The position numbers were made by a program, and so were the translations under genes. Positions 51,447-60,786 of a stretch of DNA of 64,000 nt are shown here, in pieces. Each line of letters starts with the position of its first letter. Position 1 is the first letter of the stretch. Origin of the DNA: Streptomyces sp. CG1 (GTDB lineage: Bacteria > Actinomycetota > Actinomycetes > Streptomycetales > Streptomycetaceae); contig NZ_CP163518.1 in assembly GCF_041080625.1 (NCBI RefSeq), positions 5,208,001-5,272,000 on the forward strand, written 5' to 3'. A model generated the notes under the pieces. It saw only the letters and a list, made by a program, of their open reading frames with translations. It ran no database searches and had not been told where the DNA came from.

Positions 51447-52337
51447 ATGACTGCCCCCCACCCGCGCACGGCGCGCCCCGGAGCCGGGCTCCGGATCCTG
51501 CGGGCCGCGGTGTTCGCCGCGGTCTGTGTCGCGCTGGCCGCGTGCGGGCACGCCCTCGCCTCCTGTGCGGGCGTGCCGCTGTGGACGCTGGGCGCGGGGT
51601 TCGTCGGCTGTCTGCTGCTCGTGGTGCCACTCGCCGGGCGGGCCCGCTCGCTGCCCGGCATCGCCGCGCTCCTCGCGCTCGGCCAGACCGCGCTGCACAC
51701 ACTGTTCGGGCTGGGCCAGCACGGGGCGGCCATGGTCTCCGGGCCGATGGCGACGGGGGCGATGGGGCCGATGAACCCCGCCGGCTCCACGGGTTCGGTG
51801 GGCGCGACGGGCTCGGTGGGCTCCTCGCTCAGCGACACCACGCTGGTCGAGCAGGCCGCGCGGTACCTGTGCGGGTCGAGCCCCGGCGTCCTCACCCCCG
51901 GGCGCGCCTTCCACGTCCTGCTCGCCGCGCACCTCATCGGCCGCTCCGGCCGGCCCCTGACCGTGCCGGGCGGCCTGCCCCACGCGTACGACGCCACTGG
52001 CTCCTCCGCCGCGCTGCTGCCTTCGCTGCCGATGCTGCTCGGTCACATCCTTGCGGCGGTCGCCGCCGGCTGGCTGCTGCGCCGCGGCGACCTGGCCCTG
52101 TTGCGGCTGATCGAGCTGTCGGCGTACGGAGTCACGGAAGGGGCGCTCGTACGATCCCTGCGCGCGGCGCTCGCGCTGGCGTGCGCCCTGTGCGCCGGGC
52201 TGCTGCCCGCCGCCGCGCCCGGCCTGCGCGTCCGTCGTACCACCCAGGACGAGCCGTCCTCCCCGCGCACCGGCGCACTCCAGCACACGGTGATCCGGCG
52301 CGGCCCGCCCGCCGCGCACTTCCTTCTCGCCGCCTGA
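51447..52337 (+). CDS. Integral membrane protein at head of copper block
   Basis: A 296-residue protein with about five hydrophobic segments (ILRAAVFAAVCVALAACGHA; LWTLGAGFVGCLLLVVPLAG; LLGHILAAVAAGWLLRRG; ALALACALCAGLLPAAAPG). A loop has Gly/Ser/Thr/Val repeats (GSTGSVGATGSVGSS), several Met and His residues and one AARYLCG. The position just upstream of YcnI and SCO1 suggests a copper-linked role, but no family was recognised. Confidence 0.65.
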   Translation: MTAPHPRTARPGAGLRILRAAVFAAVCVALAACGHALASCAGVPLWTLGAGFVGCLLLVVPLAGRARSLPGIAALLALGQTALHTLFGLGQHGAAMVSGPMATGAMGPMNPAGSTGSVGATGSVGSSLSDTTLVEQAARYLCGSSPGVLTPGRAFHVLLAAHLIGRSGRPLTVPGGLPHAYDATGSSAALLPSLPMLLGHILAAVAAGWLLRRGDLALLRLIELSAYGVTEGALVRSLRAALALACALCAGLLPAAAPGLRVRRTTQDEPSSPRTGALQHTVIRRGPPAAHFLLAA

Positions 52338-52365
52338 CGCGACGCGCGCACCACTCCGCGGGAGA

Positions 52366-52440
52366 CCCGCAGAGGCCCCACAGAGGCCCCGCAGAGGACC
52401 CATGGGAGACCCCTGGGAGACCGATGGGAGAGTCCGCCGC
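52366..52440. repeat. Short tandem repeats before ycnI
   Basis: Three 11-bp units (GCAGAGGCCCC and variants), then three TGGGAGACC-like units. They sit in the spacer between the membrane protein and the YcnI gene. Function unknown. Confidence 0.55.
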
Positions 52441-52534
52441 CGCGCGGCACGCACGCGTGCGCTGAACGCGCAGAGCAGCAGGGCACGCGCGCCTCTCTCC
52501 GTCACCGGAACTCTCAGAGTGGAGTACCCCTGCC

Positions 52535-53269
52535 ATGCAGGCTTCTCGTATCGCCTCGCGCGTCGCCGCCACCGCTGTCGCGGGCACGGCCGTCCTCGCG
52601 CTGTCCGTCCCCGCCTTCGCGCACGTCACCGTGCAGCCGGAGGGCACCGCGGCCAAGGGCGGCTACGCGGTCGTCGACTTCAAGGTCCCCAACGAGCGCG
52701 ACAAGGCCACCACCACCAAGGTCGAGGTCGCCTTCCCGGCCGACCACCCGCTCGCCTCCGTCATGCCCGAACCCGTGCCCGGCTGGAACGTGCAGGTCAC
52801 CAAGGCCAAGCTGGACAAGCCGCTGACCATGCACGGCGAGAAGACCGACGAGGCGGTCACCAAGGTCACCTGGACCGCCGCCGACGGCAAGGGCATCCAG
52901 CCCGGCTACTTCCAGAAGTTCCCGCTCTCCGTCGGCGCCCTGCCCGAGAACACCGATCAGCTCGTGTTCAAGGCGCTCCAGACCTACTCCGACAAGGAAG
53001 TCGTGCGCTGGATCGAGGTGTCGCAGGCCGGCCAGGACGAGCCGGAGAACCCGGCGCCGGTCCTGCAACTGTCCGCCGCGGCCGACGGCCACGGCGGCTC
53101 GGCGAACGCCAAGGACACCTCCGACAGGACCGGGAACGCGGCCGCCGCCACGGACTCCGGCTCCCATGACACCGACACCACCGCGCGCGTGCTCGGCGTG
53201 GTCGGCATCGTCGTCGGCGTCGCGGGTGTCGCCTACGGCGTCCTCGCCGGCCGTCGCCGGACCGCCTGA
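52535..53269 (+). CDS. YcnI-like copper-binding protein (DUF1775)
   Basis: A 244-residue exported protein. The signal peptide ends at FA-HVTVQP, leaving an N-terminal His (the copper-brace position of DUF1775), followed by GYAVVDFKVPNERD, a Trp-containing VPGWNVQV, and YFQKFPLSVGALPE. A low-complexity linker and a C-terminal TM anchor (VLGVVGIVVGVAGVAYGVL) follow. YcnI proteins bind Cu(II) outside the cell. Confidence 0.9.
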   Translation: MQASRIASRVAATAVAGTAVLALSVPAFAHVTVQPEGTAAKGGYAVVDFKVPNERDKATTTKVEVAFPADHPLASVMPEPVPGWNVQVTKAKLDKPLTMHGEKTDEAVTKVTWTAADGKGIQPGYFQKFPLSVGALPENTDQLVFKALQTYSDKEVVRWIEVSQAGQDEPENPAPVLQLSAAADGHGGSANAKDTSDRTGNAAAATDSGSHDTDTTARVLGVVGIVVGVAGVAYGVLAGRRRTA

Positions 53270-53379
53270 GCCCACCATTCCGTGCCGCGCACGGGGGGCG
53301 TACGACGCGTGCGACGCTGTCGTGGCCGTCGTACGACCCCCGAGGCGCGCCGGATTACTCACAACTGGGACATTTTTCT

Positions 53380-54033
53380 ATGCGCAAGAAGACGTTCGCC
53401 GCGGCCGCGCTGCTAGCCGCCGCCACCCTGACCCTGTCCGCCTGCGGCAGCGGGAACGACGACAAGTCGCCGGTCTCCGTGGTCTCGGGGGAGTCCGGCT
53501 CGGGCAAGGCCGCCACCGTCCTCGACCAGCCCTTCGAGAAGCCGGACCTCGTCCTCACCGACACGCAGGGCAAGAAGTACGACCTCCGCAAGGAGACCAA
53601 GGGCCATCCGACCCTGGTCTACTTCGGCTACACCCACTGCCCCGACATCTGCCCGACGACGATGAGCAACATCGCCGTCGCCAAGAAGGCGCTGCCCCAG
53701 GCCGAACAGAACGACCTGCGCGTCGTGTTCGTCACCACCGACCCCGGTCGCGACACCCCGGTCCAGCTGGGCAAGTGGCTCAAGGGCATCGATCCCCAGT
53801 TCATCGGCCTGACCGGCGACTTCGCCACCATCCAGGCCGGCGCCCGCTCGCTCGGCATCTCCGTGGAACCGACGACGAGGGACAAGAACGGCAAGCTCGT
53901 CTCCGTCCACGGCACCCAGGTCATCGCCTTCTCCCCGAAGACGAACGCCGGTTACGTCCTCTACGGCGAGGACGCCTCGGTCGACGACTACACCAAGGAC
54001 CTGCCCAAGCTCGTCAAGGGAGCGAACCCGTGA
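53380..54033 (+). CDS. SCO1/SenC copper-insertion protein
   Basis: A 217-residue lipoprotein-like protein: lipobox TLSAC at about 17-22, then a thioredoxin fold with the copper site CPDIC in FGYTHCPDICPTTMSN and the third ligand His in VSVHGTQVIAF. SCO1 proteins deliver copper to the CuA site of cytochrome c oxidase. It overlaps the PCuAC gene by 4 nt (GTGA). Confidence 0.92.
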   Translation: MRKKTFAAAALLAAATLTLSACGSGNDDKSPVSVVSGESGSGKAATVLDQPFEKPDLVLTDTQGKKYDLRKETKGHPTLVYFGYTHCPDICPTTMSNIAVAKKALPQAEQNDLRVVFVTTDPGRDTPVQLGKWLKGIDPQFIGLTGDFATIQAGARSLGISVEPTTRDKNGKLVSVHGTQVIAFSPKTNAGYVLYGEDASVDDYTKDLPKLVKGANP

Positions 54034-54521
54034 GGCAACTCCTGGGGCGCCGAACCGTCCTGACCGCCGCCGCACTCGCCGGCACGCTGGCCCTCGCGGG
54101 CTGCTCGGACTCCGGGTCGAAGTCCGGCTCCGGTTCCGGTTCCGGCAAGGCCGCGCTGTCGGTGAGCGGGGCGTACATACCGCAGCCCGTCTCCGCCGAC
54201 ATGGCCGCCGGCTTTCTGACGATCACCAACAAGGGCGGTGCCAAGGACGAGCTGACCTCGGTGACCAGCGACGCCGCCGGCCAGGTCACCATGCACAGCA
54301 CCATGGGCGGCGCCATGCAGGAGCAGAGCTCCTTCGCGATACCCGCCCACGGTCAACTCGTGTTCAAAAGCGGCGGCAACCATCTGATGTTCGAGAAGCT
54401 GAAGCGCCAGCCGAAGCAGGGCCAGACGGTCACCGTGCGACTCACCTTCGCCACATCCGGGCCCCTCACCGTCGAGATGCCGGTGAAGTCCGCCACGTAC
54501 AACCCGTCGACCGGCCACTGA
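54030..54521 (+). CDS. PCu(A)C-type periplasmic copper chaperone
   Basis: A 163-residue lipoprotein: lipobox LALAGC (about 20-25), a Ser/Gly linker, and the PCuAC domain with the copper motif (H/M)...: VTMHSTMGGAMQEQSS and FKSGGNHLMFEKLK, i.e. the conserved H(M)X10MX21HXM pattern. It hands Cu(I) to SCO1 or directly to cytochrome oxidase. GTG 54030 overlaps the SCO1 stop. Confidence 0.92.
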   Translation: MRQLLGRRTVLTAAALAGTLALAGCSDSGSKSGSGSGSGKAALSVSGAYIPQPVSADMAAGFLTITNKGGAKDELTSVTSDAAGQVTMHSTMGGAMQEQSSFAIPAHGQLVFKSGGNHLMFEKLKRQPKQGQTVTVRLTFATSGPLTVEMPVKSATYNPSTGH

Positions 54522-54538
54522 AGGAGGGACCCGACACC

Positions 54539-56482
54539 GTGACGCGGACCATCACCCCCGCACGACAGCGGAACAGCCTGCGCATCCTGGTGCTGCTGTT
54601 CCTCGCCGTCACCAGCGCGCTGCTGGCGGGCGCCGGACCGGCCTCCGCGCACGCGGCGCTGACCGGCAGCGACCCCGCACAGGGGGTGGTGGTCAAGCAG
54701 GCACCCACCCAGGTGTCGCTCACCTTCTCCGAGAAGGTGGCGATGAACGACGACTCCCTGCGCGTCCTCGACCCGCGCGGCAAGCCGGTGCAGAGCGGCA
54801 AACCCGGCAACGTGAGCGGGACGACGTACGCCGTGCGGCTCAAGAGCGGCCTGGGCAAGGGCACCTACACGGTCACCTACCAGGTCGTCTCGGCCGACAG
54901 CCACCCCGTCTCCGGCGCCTACACCTTCTCCATCGGGGCGCCCTCGCAGACCGTGGTCTCCGGCACCGGGCCGGTCGCGGGCGGCGGAGTCGTCGGCGGA
55001 CTCTACGCGTTCGGCCGGTACGCGTCGTACGCCGGCTTCATCGTGCTCGTGGGCGGCGCCGCCTTCGTGCTCGCCTGCTGGCAGCGCGGCGCCGGTGTAC
55101 GCGCCCTGCAGCGGCTGGTCGTCGGCGGCTGGCTCACACTCACCGCGGCCACCCTGTGGCTGCTGCTCCTGCGCGGCTCGTACACCACCTCCGGGAAGCT
55201 CGCCGATGTCTTCGACCTCGGCCTGCTCGGCCAGGTGCTGCAGACCAAGACCGGGGCCGCCCTGGTCTCCCGGCTGCTGCTGCTCGCCGCCGCCGCGCTG
55301 TTCATCGCCGTCCTCTTCGGCGCCTACACCAAGCGAGAGGAAGGCCAGGAGAAGCGCGATCTGACCTTCGGGCTCGCGATCGGCGGGGTGGTCGTCGCGG
55401 CCGGGCTCGCCACCAGCTGGGCCATGGCCGAGCACGCCTCGGTCGGGCTCCAGCCGGGCATCGCCATGCCCGTCGACGTCCTCCATCTGCTCGCCGTCGC
55501 CGCCTGGCTGGGCGGGCTCACCGCCCTGCTCGTCGCCCTGTACCGGGCGCCCGCCGAAACACCGGTGGAGGCCGTCGCCGTCACCCGCTTCTCCCGCGTG
55601 GCCTTCGGCTCCGTCCTCGCACTCGTCGCGACCGGGACCTACCAGTCCTGGCGCCAGCTGGGCTCCTGGTCGGCGTTCACCGACACCCGGTACGGACAAC
55701 TGCTACTCGTCAAGATCGGGCTGGTGGCGCTGCTGGTCGGCATCGCCTCGATCTCCCGGCGATGGACGGGCCGGCTCGCCGACACCGCCGCCGTCACGGC
55801 CGAGCAGCCCGAGAAGGAGCGGGTCGCCTCCGGCGCGGCCAAGCGCTCCACCGGCTCCGGCACGGCCGAGCAGTCCGCCAAGGGCAAGACCAGCGGAGAC
55901 CCCCGGCGCGCCGAGCAACTCGCCCGGCAGCGGGCCGCCATGGACGCCGCCCGGCAGAAGCGGCTGCGCGACGGTGACGCGAACCGCTTCGGGCTGCGCC
56001 GCACGGTGCTCGCCGAGGCGGGCGTCGCGGTCGTGCTGCTCGCCGTCACCACCTGGCTGACCCAGACCGAGCCGGGCCGCACCGAGCTGGAGGCCAAGGC
56101 AGCCGGCTCGTCCTCGAGCTCGGCCACGGCGCCCTCGAACGGCGCGCTGACCCTGGACATGCCCTTCGACACGGGCGCCACCGGCGGCAAGGGCATCGTC
56201 AGCATCGACCTCGACCCCGCGCGCGTGGGTGGCAACGAGATGCACGTGTACGTCCAGCGACCCAACGGCCAGGCCTTCGACATCCCCGAGGTCAAGGTCG
56301 CCTTCACTCTCGAGGCGAAGAAGATCGGCCCGCTTCCCGTGACCCCCGACCACATCACCACCGGCCACTGGTCGGCGAGCGGAGTGCAGATCCCCATGGC
56401 CGGCGACTGGAAGATCGCCGTCACCGTACGGACCTCCGACATCGACCAGGTGACCGTCTCCAAGAACGCGCAGATCGGCTGA
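54539..56482 (+). CDS. CopC-CopD fusion copper transport protein
   Basis: A 647-residue membrane protein. A signal peptide ends near ASAHAAL with the N-terminal His of CopC, followed by the CopC domain (to about 140: VVKQAPTQVSLTFSEKV; VSADSHPVSGAYTFSI). The CopD membrane domain (about 155-420) has eight or so TM helices with conserved His, a cytoplasmic Lys/Arg-rich loop (about 420-490), a further TM, and an external C-terminal YtkA-like domain (GNEMHVYVQRPNG). GTG 54539 follows GAAGGAGG. It imports or handles copper. Confidence 0.92.
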   Translation: MTRTITPARQRNSLRILVLLFLAVTSALLAGAGPASAHAALTGSDPAQGVVVKQAPTQVSLTFSEKVAMNDDSLRVLDPRGKPVQSGKPGNVSGTTYAVRLKSGLGKGTYTVTYQVVSADSHPVSGAYTFSIGAPSQTVVSGTGPVAGGGVVGGLYAFGRYASYAGFIVLVGGAAFVLACWQRGAGVRALQRLVVGGWLTLTAATLWLLLLRGSYTTSGKLADVFDLGLLGQVLQTKTGAALVSRLLLLAAAALFIAVLFGAYTKREEGQEKRDLTFGLAIGGVVVAAGLATSWAMAEHASVGLQPGIAMPVDVLHLLAVAAWLGGLTALLVALYRAPAETPVEAVAVTRFSRVAFGSVLALVATGTYQSWRQLGSWSAFTDTRYGQLLLVKIGLVALLVGIASISRRWTGRLADTAAVTAEQPEKERVASGAAKRSTGSGTAEQSAKGKTSGDPRRAEQLARQRAAMDAARQKRLRDGDANRFGLRRTVLAEAGVAVVLLAVTTWLTQTEPGRTELEAKAAGSSSSSATAPSNGALTLDMPFDTGATGGKGIVSIDLDPARVGGNEMHVYVQRPNGQAFDIPEVKVAFTLEAKKIGPLPVTPDHITTGHWSASGVQIPMAGDWKIAVTVRTSDIDQVTVSKNAQIG

Positions 56483-56490
56483 ACGACACC

Positions 56491-57774
56491 ATGCCCGACC
56501 CGTCCATCCCCCAGACCCGCACGTCCGCCGAGGTGTCGCAGGAGCCCGAGTCCACCGGCGGCCACGGCGTCTCCCGGCGCACACTGCTCGGCACCGCGGG
56601 CGCCACCGGGCTCATGCTCGGCGCGGCCGGCGGGGCCGCGGGCTACGCCGCCGCACCCGCCCCGGCCACCCCGCTGACCTCGGTGGGCTCCAACCGGGCG
56701 ATGTTTCACGGGAAACATCAGCCCGGCATCACCGAGGGGCTCCAGGCGCGCGGCCATCTCGCCGCCTTCGACCTGGCGGCGGGCGCGGGCCGCAAGGAGG
56801 CCACGGCCCTGCTGCGCCGCTGGTCGACGACGGCCGAGCGGCTGATGGCGGGCGAGGCCGCACCGCACGACGACACCGATGTGGCCCGCGATGCCGGGCC
56901 CTCCTCGCTGACCATCACCTTCGGCTTCGGGCACGGCTTCTTCGGCAAGACCGGTCTGGACAAGCAGCGGCCGAGCGCGCTGGACCCGCTGCCGGACTTC
57001 TCCTCCGACCACCTGGACAAGACACGCAGCGACGGCGACCTCTGGGTGCAGATCGGTGCGGACGACGCCCTGGTCGCCTTCCACGCCCTGCGCGCGATCC
57101 AGAAGGACGCGGGCGGCGCGGCCCGGCTGCGCTGGCAGATGAACGGCTTCAACCGCGCCCCGGGTGCCACCGCCCACCCCATGACCGCCCGCAACCTCAT
57201 GGGCCAGCTGGACGGCACCCGCAATCCGAAGCCCACCGACTCCGACTTCGACCAGCGGATCTTCGTGCCCGCCGCGGGCGAGCCGGCCTGGATGGCGAAC
57301 GGCTCCTACGCCGTCGTACGCCGTATCCGGATGCTCCTGGACGACTGGGAGAAGCTGTCGGTCTTTGCCCAGGAGCAGGTCATCGGGCGCCGCAAGGCCA
57401 ACGGGGCGCCGCTGTCCGGGGGTGGCGAGACGACCCCGATGGACCTGGAGAAGACGGATGCCAAGGGCGAGTACGTCGTCCCGCTCAACGCGCACGCCCG
57501 GATCACCCGGCCCGACAAGAACGGCGGCGCGGCCATGCTGCGGCGTCCCTTCTCCTACCACGACGGCTTCGACGCGGACGGCACGCCCGACGCCGGCCTG
57601 CTCTTCGTCTGCTGGCAGGCGGACCCGCTGCGCGGCTTCGTACCGGTACAGCGCAAGCTCGACCGGGGCGACGCGCTCTCGCAGTTCATCCGGCACGAGG
57701 CGAGCGGCTTGTTCGCGGTACCGGGCGGGGCGGCGAAGGGCGAGTACGTGGGGCAGCGGCTGCTGGAGGGATAG
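56491..57774 (+). CDS. efeB: Tat-exported DyP-type peroxidase / deferrochelatase (EfeB-like)
   Basis: A 427-residue haem peroxidase. The twin-arginine signal SRRTLLGTAGATGLMLGAAG sits at about 30-50. The DyP signature MGQLDGTRNPKPTDSDFDQR (catalytic Asp in GTRNP region) is near 235, and an HxxR-like distal segment lies in NGSYAVVRRIRMLL. The proximal haem His lies in the C-terminal half (LNAHARI or YHDGFD). It begins 9 bp after CopCD, so export of a folded haem enzyme is tied to the copper operon. Confidence 0.92.
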   Translation: MPDPSIPQTRTSAEVSQEPESTGGHGVSRRTLLGTAGATGLMLGAAGGAAGYAAAPAPATPLTSVGSNRAMFHGKHQPGITEGLQARGHLAAFDLAAGAGRKEATALLRRWSTTAERLMAGEAAPHDDTDVARDAGPSSLTITFGFGHGFFGKTGLDKQRPSALDPLPDFSSDHLDKTRSDGDLWVQIGADDALVAFHALRAIQKDAGGAARLRWQMNGFNRAPGATAHPMTARNLMGQLDGTRNPKPTDSDFDQRIFVPAAGEPAWMANGSYAVVRRIRMLLDDWEKLSVFAQEQVIGRRKANGAPLSGGGETTPMDLEKTDAKGEYVVPLNAHARITRPDKNGGAAMLRRPFSYHDGFDADGTPDAGLLFVCWQADPLRGFVPVQRKLDRGDALSQFIRHEASGLFAVPGGAAKGEYVGQRLLEG

Positions 57775-57789
57775 CCCGGGTGTGCCCGG

Positions 57790-57955
57790 GTCGCGGAGTG
57801 GGACTCGGTCCCCGAGTGCGGCACGGTCCCGGAATGTGACACGGTCCCGGAATGTGACGGCTACGGGGGTTACCAGGGTTACGCGGTTCAACAGGTGTTA
57901 CAGAGTTGACCGGAGTTACGGGGTTGACTGGATTTACTGGGGATTCCGGGCACAA
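57790..57955. repeat. Tandem repeats between efeB-like gene and pheA
   Basis: First, CACGGTCCCGGAATGTGA occurs twice in tandem (18 bp units, about 57824-57859) with degenerate upstream copies. Then about 80 bp (57867-57950) follow a 9-bp rhythm GGGTTACnn/GGGTTGACn. No ORF is supported on the plus strand. Confidence 0.65.
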
Positions 57956-58024
57956 ACCACCCGGTCGAGTGGCTCTCGTGAGACACCTGAGCCGGGGCGG
58001 CGCGCGGCCATTAGGGTGAGGGAC

Positions 58025-58957
58025 ATGCCAGCGAGCTATGCGTATCTCGGCCCCGAGGGCACCTTCACCGAAGTCGCCCTGCGGACGCTCCCGGAAGCCG
58101 CCACCCGGGAACTCGTTCCGTTCGTGTCGGTGCAGTCCGCGCTGGACGCGGTGCGGGCCGGCGAGGCCGAGGCGGCGTTCGTGCCGATCGAGAACTCCGT
58201 CGAGGGCGGCATCACCACCACCCTGGACGAGCTGGTCGCGGGCGAGCCGCTGACCATCTACCGCGAGGTTCTGCTGTCCATCACCTTCGCGCTGCTGGTC
58301 CGGCCCGGCACGAAGCTCACGGATATCAAGACCGTCTCCGCCCACCCGGCGGCCCAGCCCCAGGTCCGCAACTGGCTGCGCACGCACCTCCCGGACGCGG
58401 TCTGGGAGTCGGCCGCCTCCAACGCGGACGCCGCCCGCCTGGTCCAGGAGGGCCGCTACGACGCCGCCTTCGCCGGCGAGTTCGCCGCCGCCCGGTACGG
58501 CCTCGAGGCCCTGGAGACCGGGATCCACGACGCGGAGAACGCACAGACCCGGTTCGTGCTGGTCGGCCGCCCGGCACGGCCCGCCGCCCCGACCGGCGCC
58601 GACAAGACTTCGGTGGTGCTGTGGCAGCGCGACGACCACCCGGGCGCGCTCCGCGACCTGCTCGGCGAGTTCGCCTCGCGCGGCATCAACCTCATGCTGC
58701 TGCAGTCCCGGCCGACCGGCGCCGGCATCGGCAACTACTGCTTCTGCATCGACGCCGAGGGCCATATCTCCGACCGGAGGATGGCGGAGGCGCTGACGGG
58801 GCTGAAGCGGATCTGTCTCCAGGTCCGCTTCCTCGGCTCCTACCCGCGCGCCGACATCACACCGACCGAGGCCCGTCCGACGCCGCCGGGGACATCGGAC
58901 GAGGAGTTCATGGCGGCGGCGGACTGGGTGACGCGCTGCCAGGACGGCCGTTTCTAG
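58025..58957 (+). CDS. pheA: Prephenate dehydratase
   Basis: A 310-residue monofunctional enzyme: prephenate to phenylpyruvate in phenylalanine synthesis. The catalytic domain (about 1-185) has AYLGPEGTFTEVALR, VPIENSVEGGITTTLDEL (catalytic Thr-containing motif) and AGEFAAARYGLEAL. The ACT regulatory domain (about 200-280) has HPGALRDLLGEFASRGINLM, the ESRP variant LLQSRPTGAGIGNYCFCIDA. Feedback control by Phe is expected. Start ATG 58025. Confidence 0.95.
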   Translation: MPASYAYLGPEGTFTEVALRTLPEAATRELVPFVSVQSALDAVRAGEAEAAFVPIENSVEGGITTTLDELVAGEPLTIYREVLLSITFALLVRPGTKLTDIKTVSAHPAAQPQVRNWLRTHLPDAVWESAASNADAARLVQEGRYDAAFAGEFAAARYGLEALETGIHDAENAQTRFVLVGRPARPAAPTGADKTSVVLWQRDDHPGALRDLLGEFASRGINLMLLQSRPTGAGIGNYCFCIDAEGHISDRRMAEALTGLKRICLQVRFLGSYPRADITPTEARPTPPGTSDEEFMAAADWVTRCQDGRF

Positions 58958-59508
58958 CCAGTCGTACCTGCATATCATCGTTATCCACAGAAGTTATCCA
59001 CAGGTCCGCTTCTCGACCTGGGGACAAGTCGACAGGGGTGTGTGAGTCGGTCGACAAATCGCCTCTCGCGACCCCCGGGCGGCCACCGCTCCACACCTCA
59101 CCCTTCGTCCACCCGTTTCCGTTGATTCATCTTTTGGGGCGACCACTTTCCACCCAAAAGTGGGTGTGACCCGGATTCATCCTGGGAATTCCTCAGTCCG
59201 GCGACGACTTCCGGAGTGATCAATTCCGAAGTCCACAGACCTTCCACACAGCCTGTGGATAACTCTTCGAGGGGTGTGGATTTCTGTGGACAACCGGGCC
59301 GCGAAGTCCCGTTCTCCACAAGGGAATCCAGTCAACCAGGCACCCGGGACGTGCCCCGTCCCAGGGAGTGAGACACTTTCCCTTGACGCCGTTCTTACAC
59401 GTTCCGCATTTTGCCCATAACGGAACGTAAGTGAGCGAACGTGACAAATGAGAACTCCCTGGAATAGGGATTCGTGAGCGGCAAGCCCGCACCGGTAACC
59501 TTGGCCTC
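58958..59508. promoter_or_regulatory. pheA-serS intergenic region with DnaA-box-like sites
   Basis: 551 bp. TTATCCACA lies at 58981-58989 and 58994-59002; its complement TGTGGATAA at 59254-59262; TGTGGACAA (complement of TTGTCCACA) at 59285-59293; and TTCTCCACA at 59312-59320. Near the serS end are TTGACG (59383-59388) and an 8-bp inverted repeat ACGTTCCG/CGGAACGT (59399-59406 / 59421-59428). No gene is seen. Confidence 0.65.
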
Positions 59509-60786
59509 GTGATTGACCTTCGCCTGCTCCGTGAGGACCCCGACCGTGCGCGCGCGTCCCAGCGCGCCCGTGGAGAGGACGTCGCGCTCGTCGACTCCCT
59601 CCTGTCTGCCGACGAGCGGCGCAGGTCCTCCGGCGTCCGCTTCGACGAGCTGCGCGCCGAGCAGAAGCAGCTCGGCAAGCTGATCCCCAAGGCCACCGGC
59701 GACGAGAAGGCCGAACTGCTCAAGCGCGCCGAGCAGCTGAAGGCGGACGTCAAGGCCGCCGACGCCGAGCGGGACGCGGCCGACGCCGAGACCCAGGAGC
59801 TGCTGCTCCGTCTCGGCAACCTCGTCCACCCCGACGTGCCCGTCGGCGGCGAGGAGGACTTCGTCACGCTGGAGACGCACGGCGCGATCCGTGACTTCGG
59901 TGCCGAGGGCTTCGAGCCCAAGGACCACCTGGAGCTGGGCCAGATCCTCGGCGCGATCGACGTCGAGCGCGGCGCCAAGGTCTCCGGCTCCCGCTTCTAC
60001 TTCCTCACCGGTGTCGGCGCCCTGCTGGAGCTGGCCCTGGTGAACGCGGCGATCGCCCAGGCCACGGCGGCCGGCTTCACGCCCATGCTCACCCCGGCGC
60101 TGGTCCGCCCCCAGTCCATGGCGGGCACCGGCTTCCTCGGCCAGGCCGCCCAGGACGTCTACCACCTCGACAAGGACGACCTGTACCTGGTCGGCACGTC
60201 CGAGGTGCCGCTGGCGGCCTACCACATGGACGAGATCATCGACGCGGACCGTCTCCCCCTGCGCTACGCGGGCTTCTCCCCCTGCTTCCGCCGCGAGGCC
60301 GGCTCGCACGGCAAGGACACCCGTGGCATCTTCCGTGTGCACCAGTTCGACAAGGTCGAGATGTTCTCGTACGTCGCCCCCGAGGACTCCCAGGCGGAGC
60401 ACCAGCGCCTGCTGGAGTGGGAGAAGCAGTGGCTGACCTCGCTGGAGCTGCCGTTCCGCGTCATCGACGTCGCCAGCGGTGACCTCGGCTCCTCGGCCGC
60501 CCGCAAGTACGACTGCGAGGCGTGGATCCCGACCCAGGGCAAGTACCGCGAGCTGACCTCGACCTCGGACTGCACCGAGTTCCAGTCCCGCCGCCTGTCG
60601 ATCCGCGTCCGCGACGGCAAGCAGGTCAAGCCGCTCGCCACGCTCAACGGCACGCTGTGCGCCGTACCGCGCACGATCGTGGCGGTCCTGGAGAACCACC
60701 AGCAGGCCGACGGCTCGGTCCGGGTCCCCGAGGTGCTGCGCCCCTACCTGGGCGGCCGGGAGGTCCTGGAGCCGGTCGCCAGGTGA
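59509..60786 (+). CDS. serS: Seryl-tRNA synthetase
   Basis: A 425-residue class II synthetase from GTG 59509. The N-terminal antiparallel coiled coil (about 25-105) that grips the tRNA-Ser long arm is evident ([20 protein letters not shown]). Motif 2: [26 protein letters not shown]; motif 3: near the C-terminus, [20 protein letters not shown]. It charges serine onto tRNA-Ser, three genes of which lie in this window. It overlaps the HAD gene by 4 nt. Confidence 0.97.
   Translation: MIDLRLLREDPDRARASQRARGEDVALVDSLLSADERRRSSGVRFDELRAEQKQLGKLIPKATGDEKAELLKRAEQLKADVKAADAERDAADAETQELLLRLGNLVHPDVPVGGEEDFVTLETHGAIRDFGAEGFEPKDHLELGQILGAIDVERGAKVSGSRFYFLTGVGALLELALVNAAIAQATAAGFTPMLTPALVRPQSMAGTGFLGQAAQDVYHLDKDDLYLVGTSEVPLAAYHMDEIIDADRLPLRYAGFSPCFRREAGSHGKDTRGIFRVHQFDKVEMFSYVAPEDSQAEHQRLLEWEKQWLTSLELPFRVIDVASGDLGSSAARKYDCEAWIPTQGKYRELTSTSDCTEFQSRRLSIRVRDGKQVKPLATLNGTLCAVPRTIVAVLENHQQADGSVRVPEVLRPYLGGREVLEPVAR

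Noticed and set aside
52366..57955. CRISPR array
   Set aside because: The tandem repeats have no unique spacers of CRISPR length and no cas genes are nearby; nothing else in the window resembles an array.
58958..59508. Chromosomal replication origin
   Set aside because: DnaA boxes are present but too few, and dnaA/dnaN/gyrase genes are absent; oriC in Streptomyces has many more boxes.
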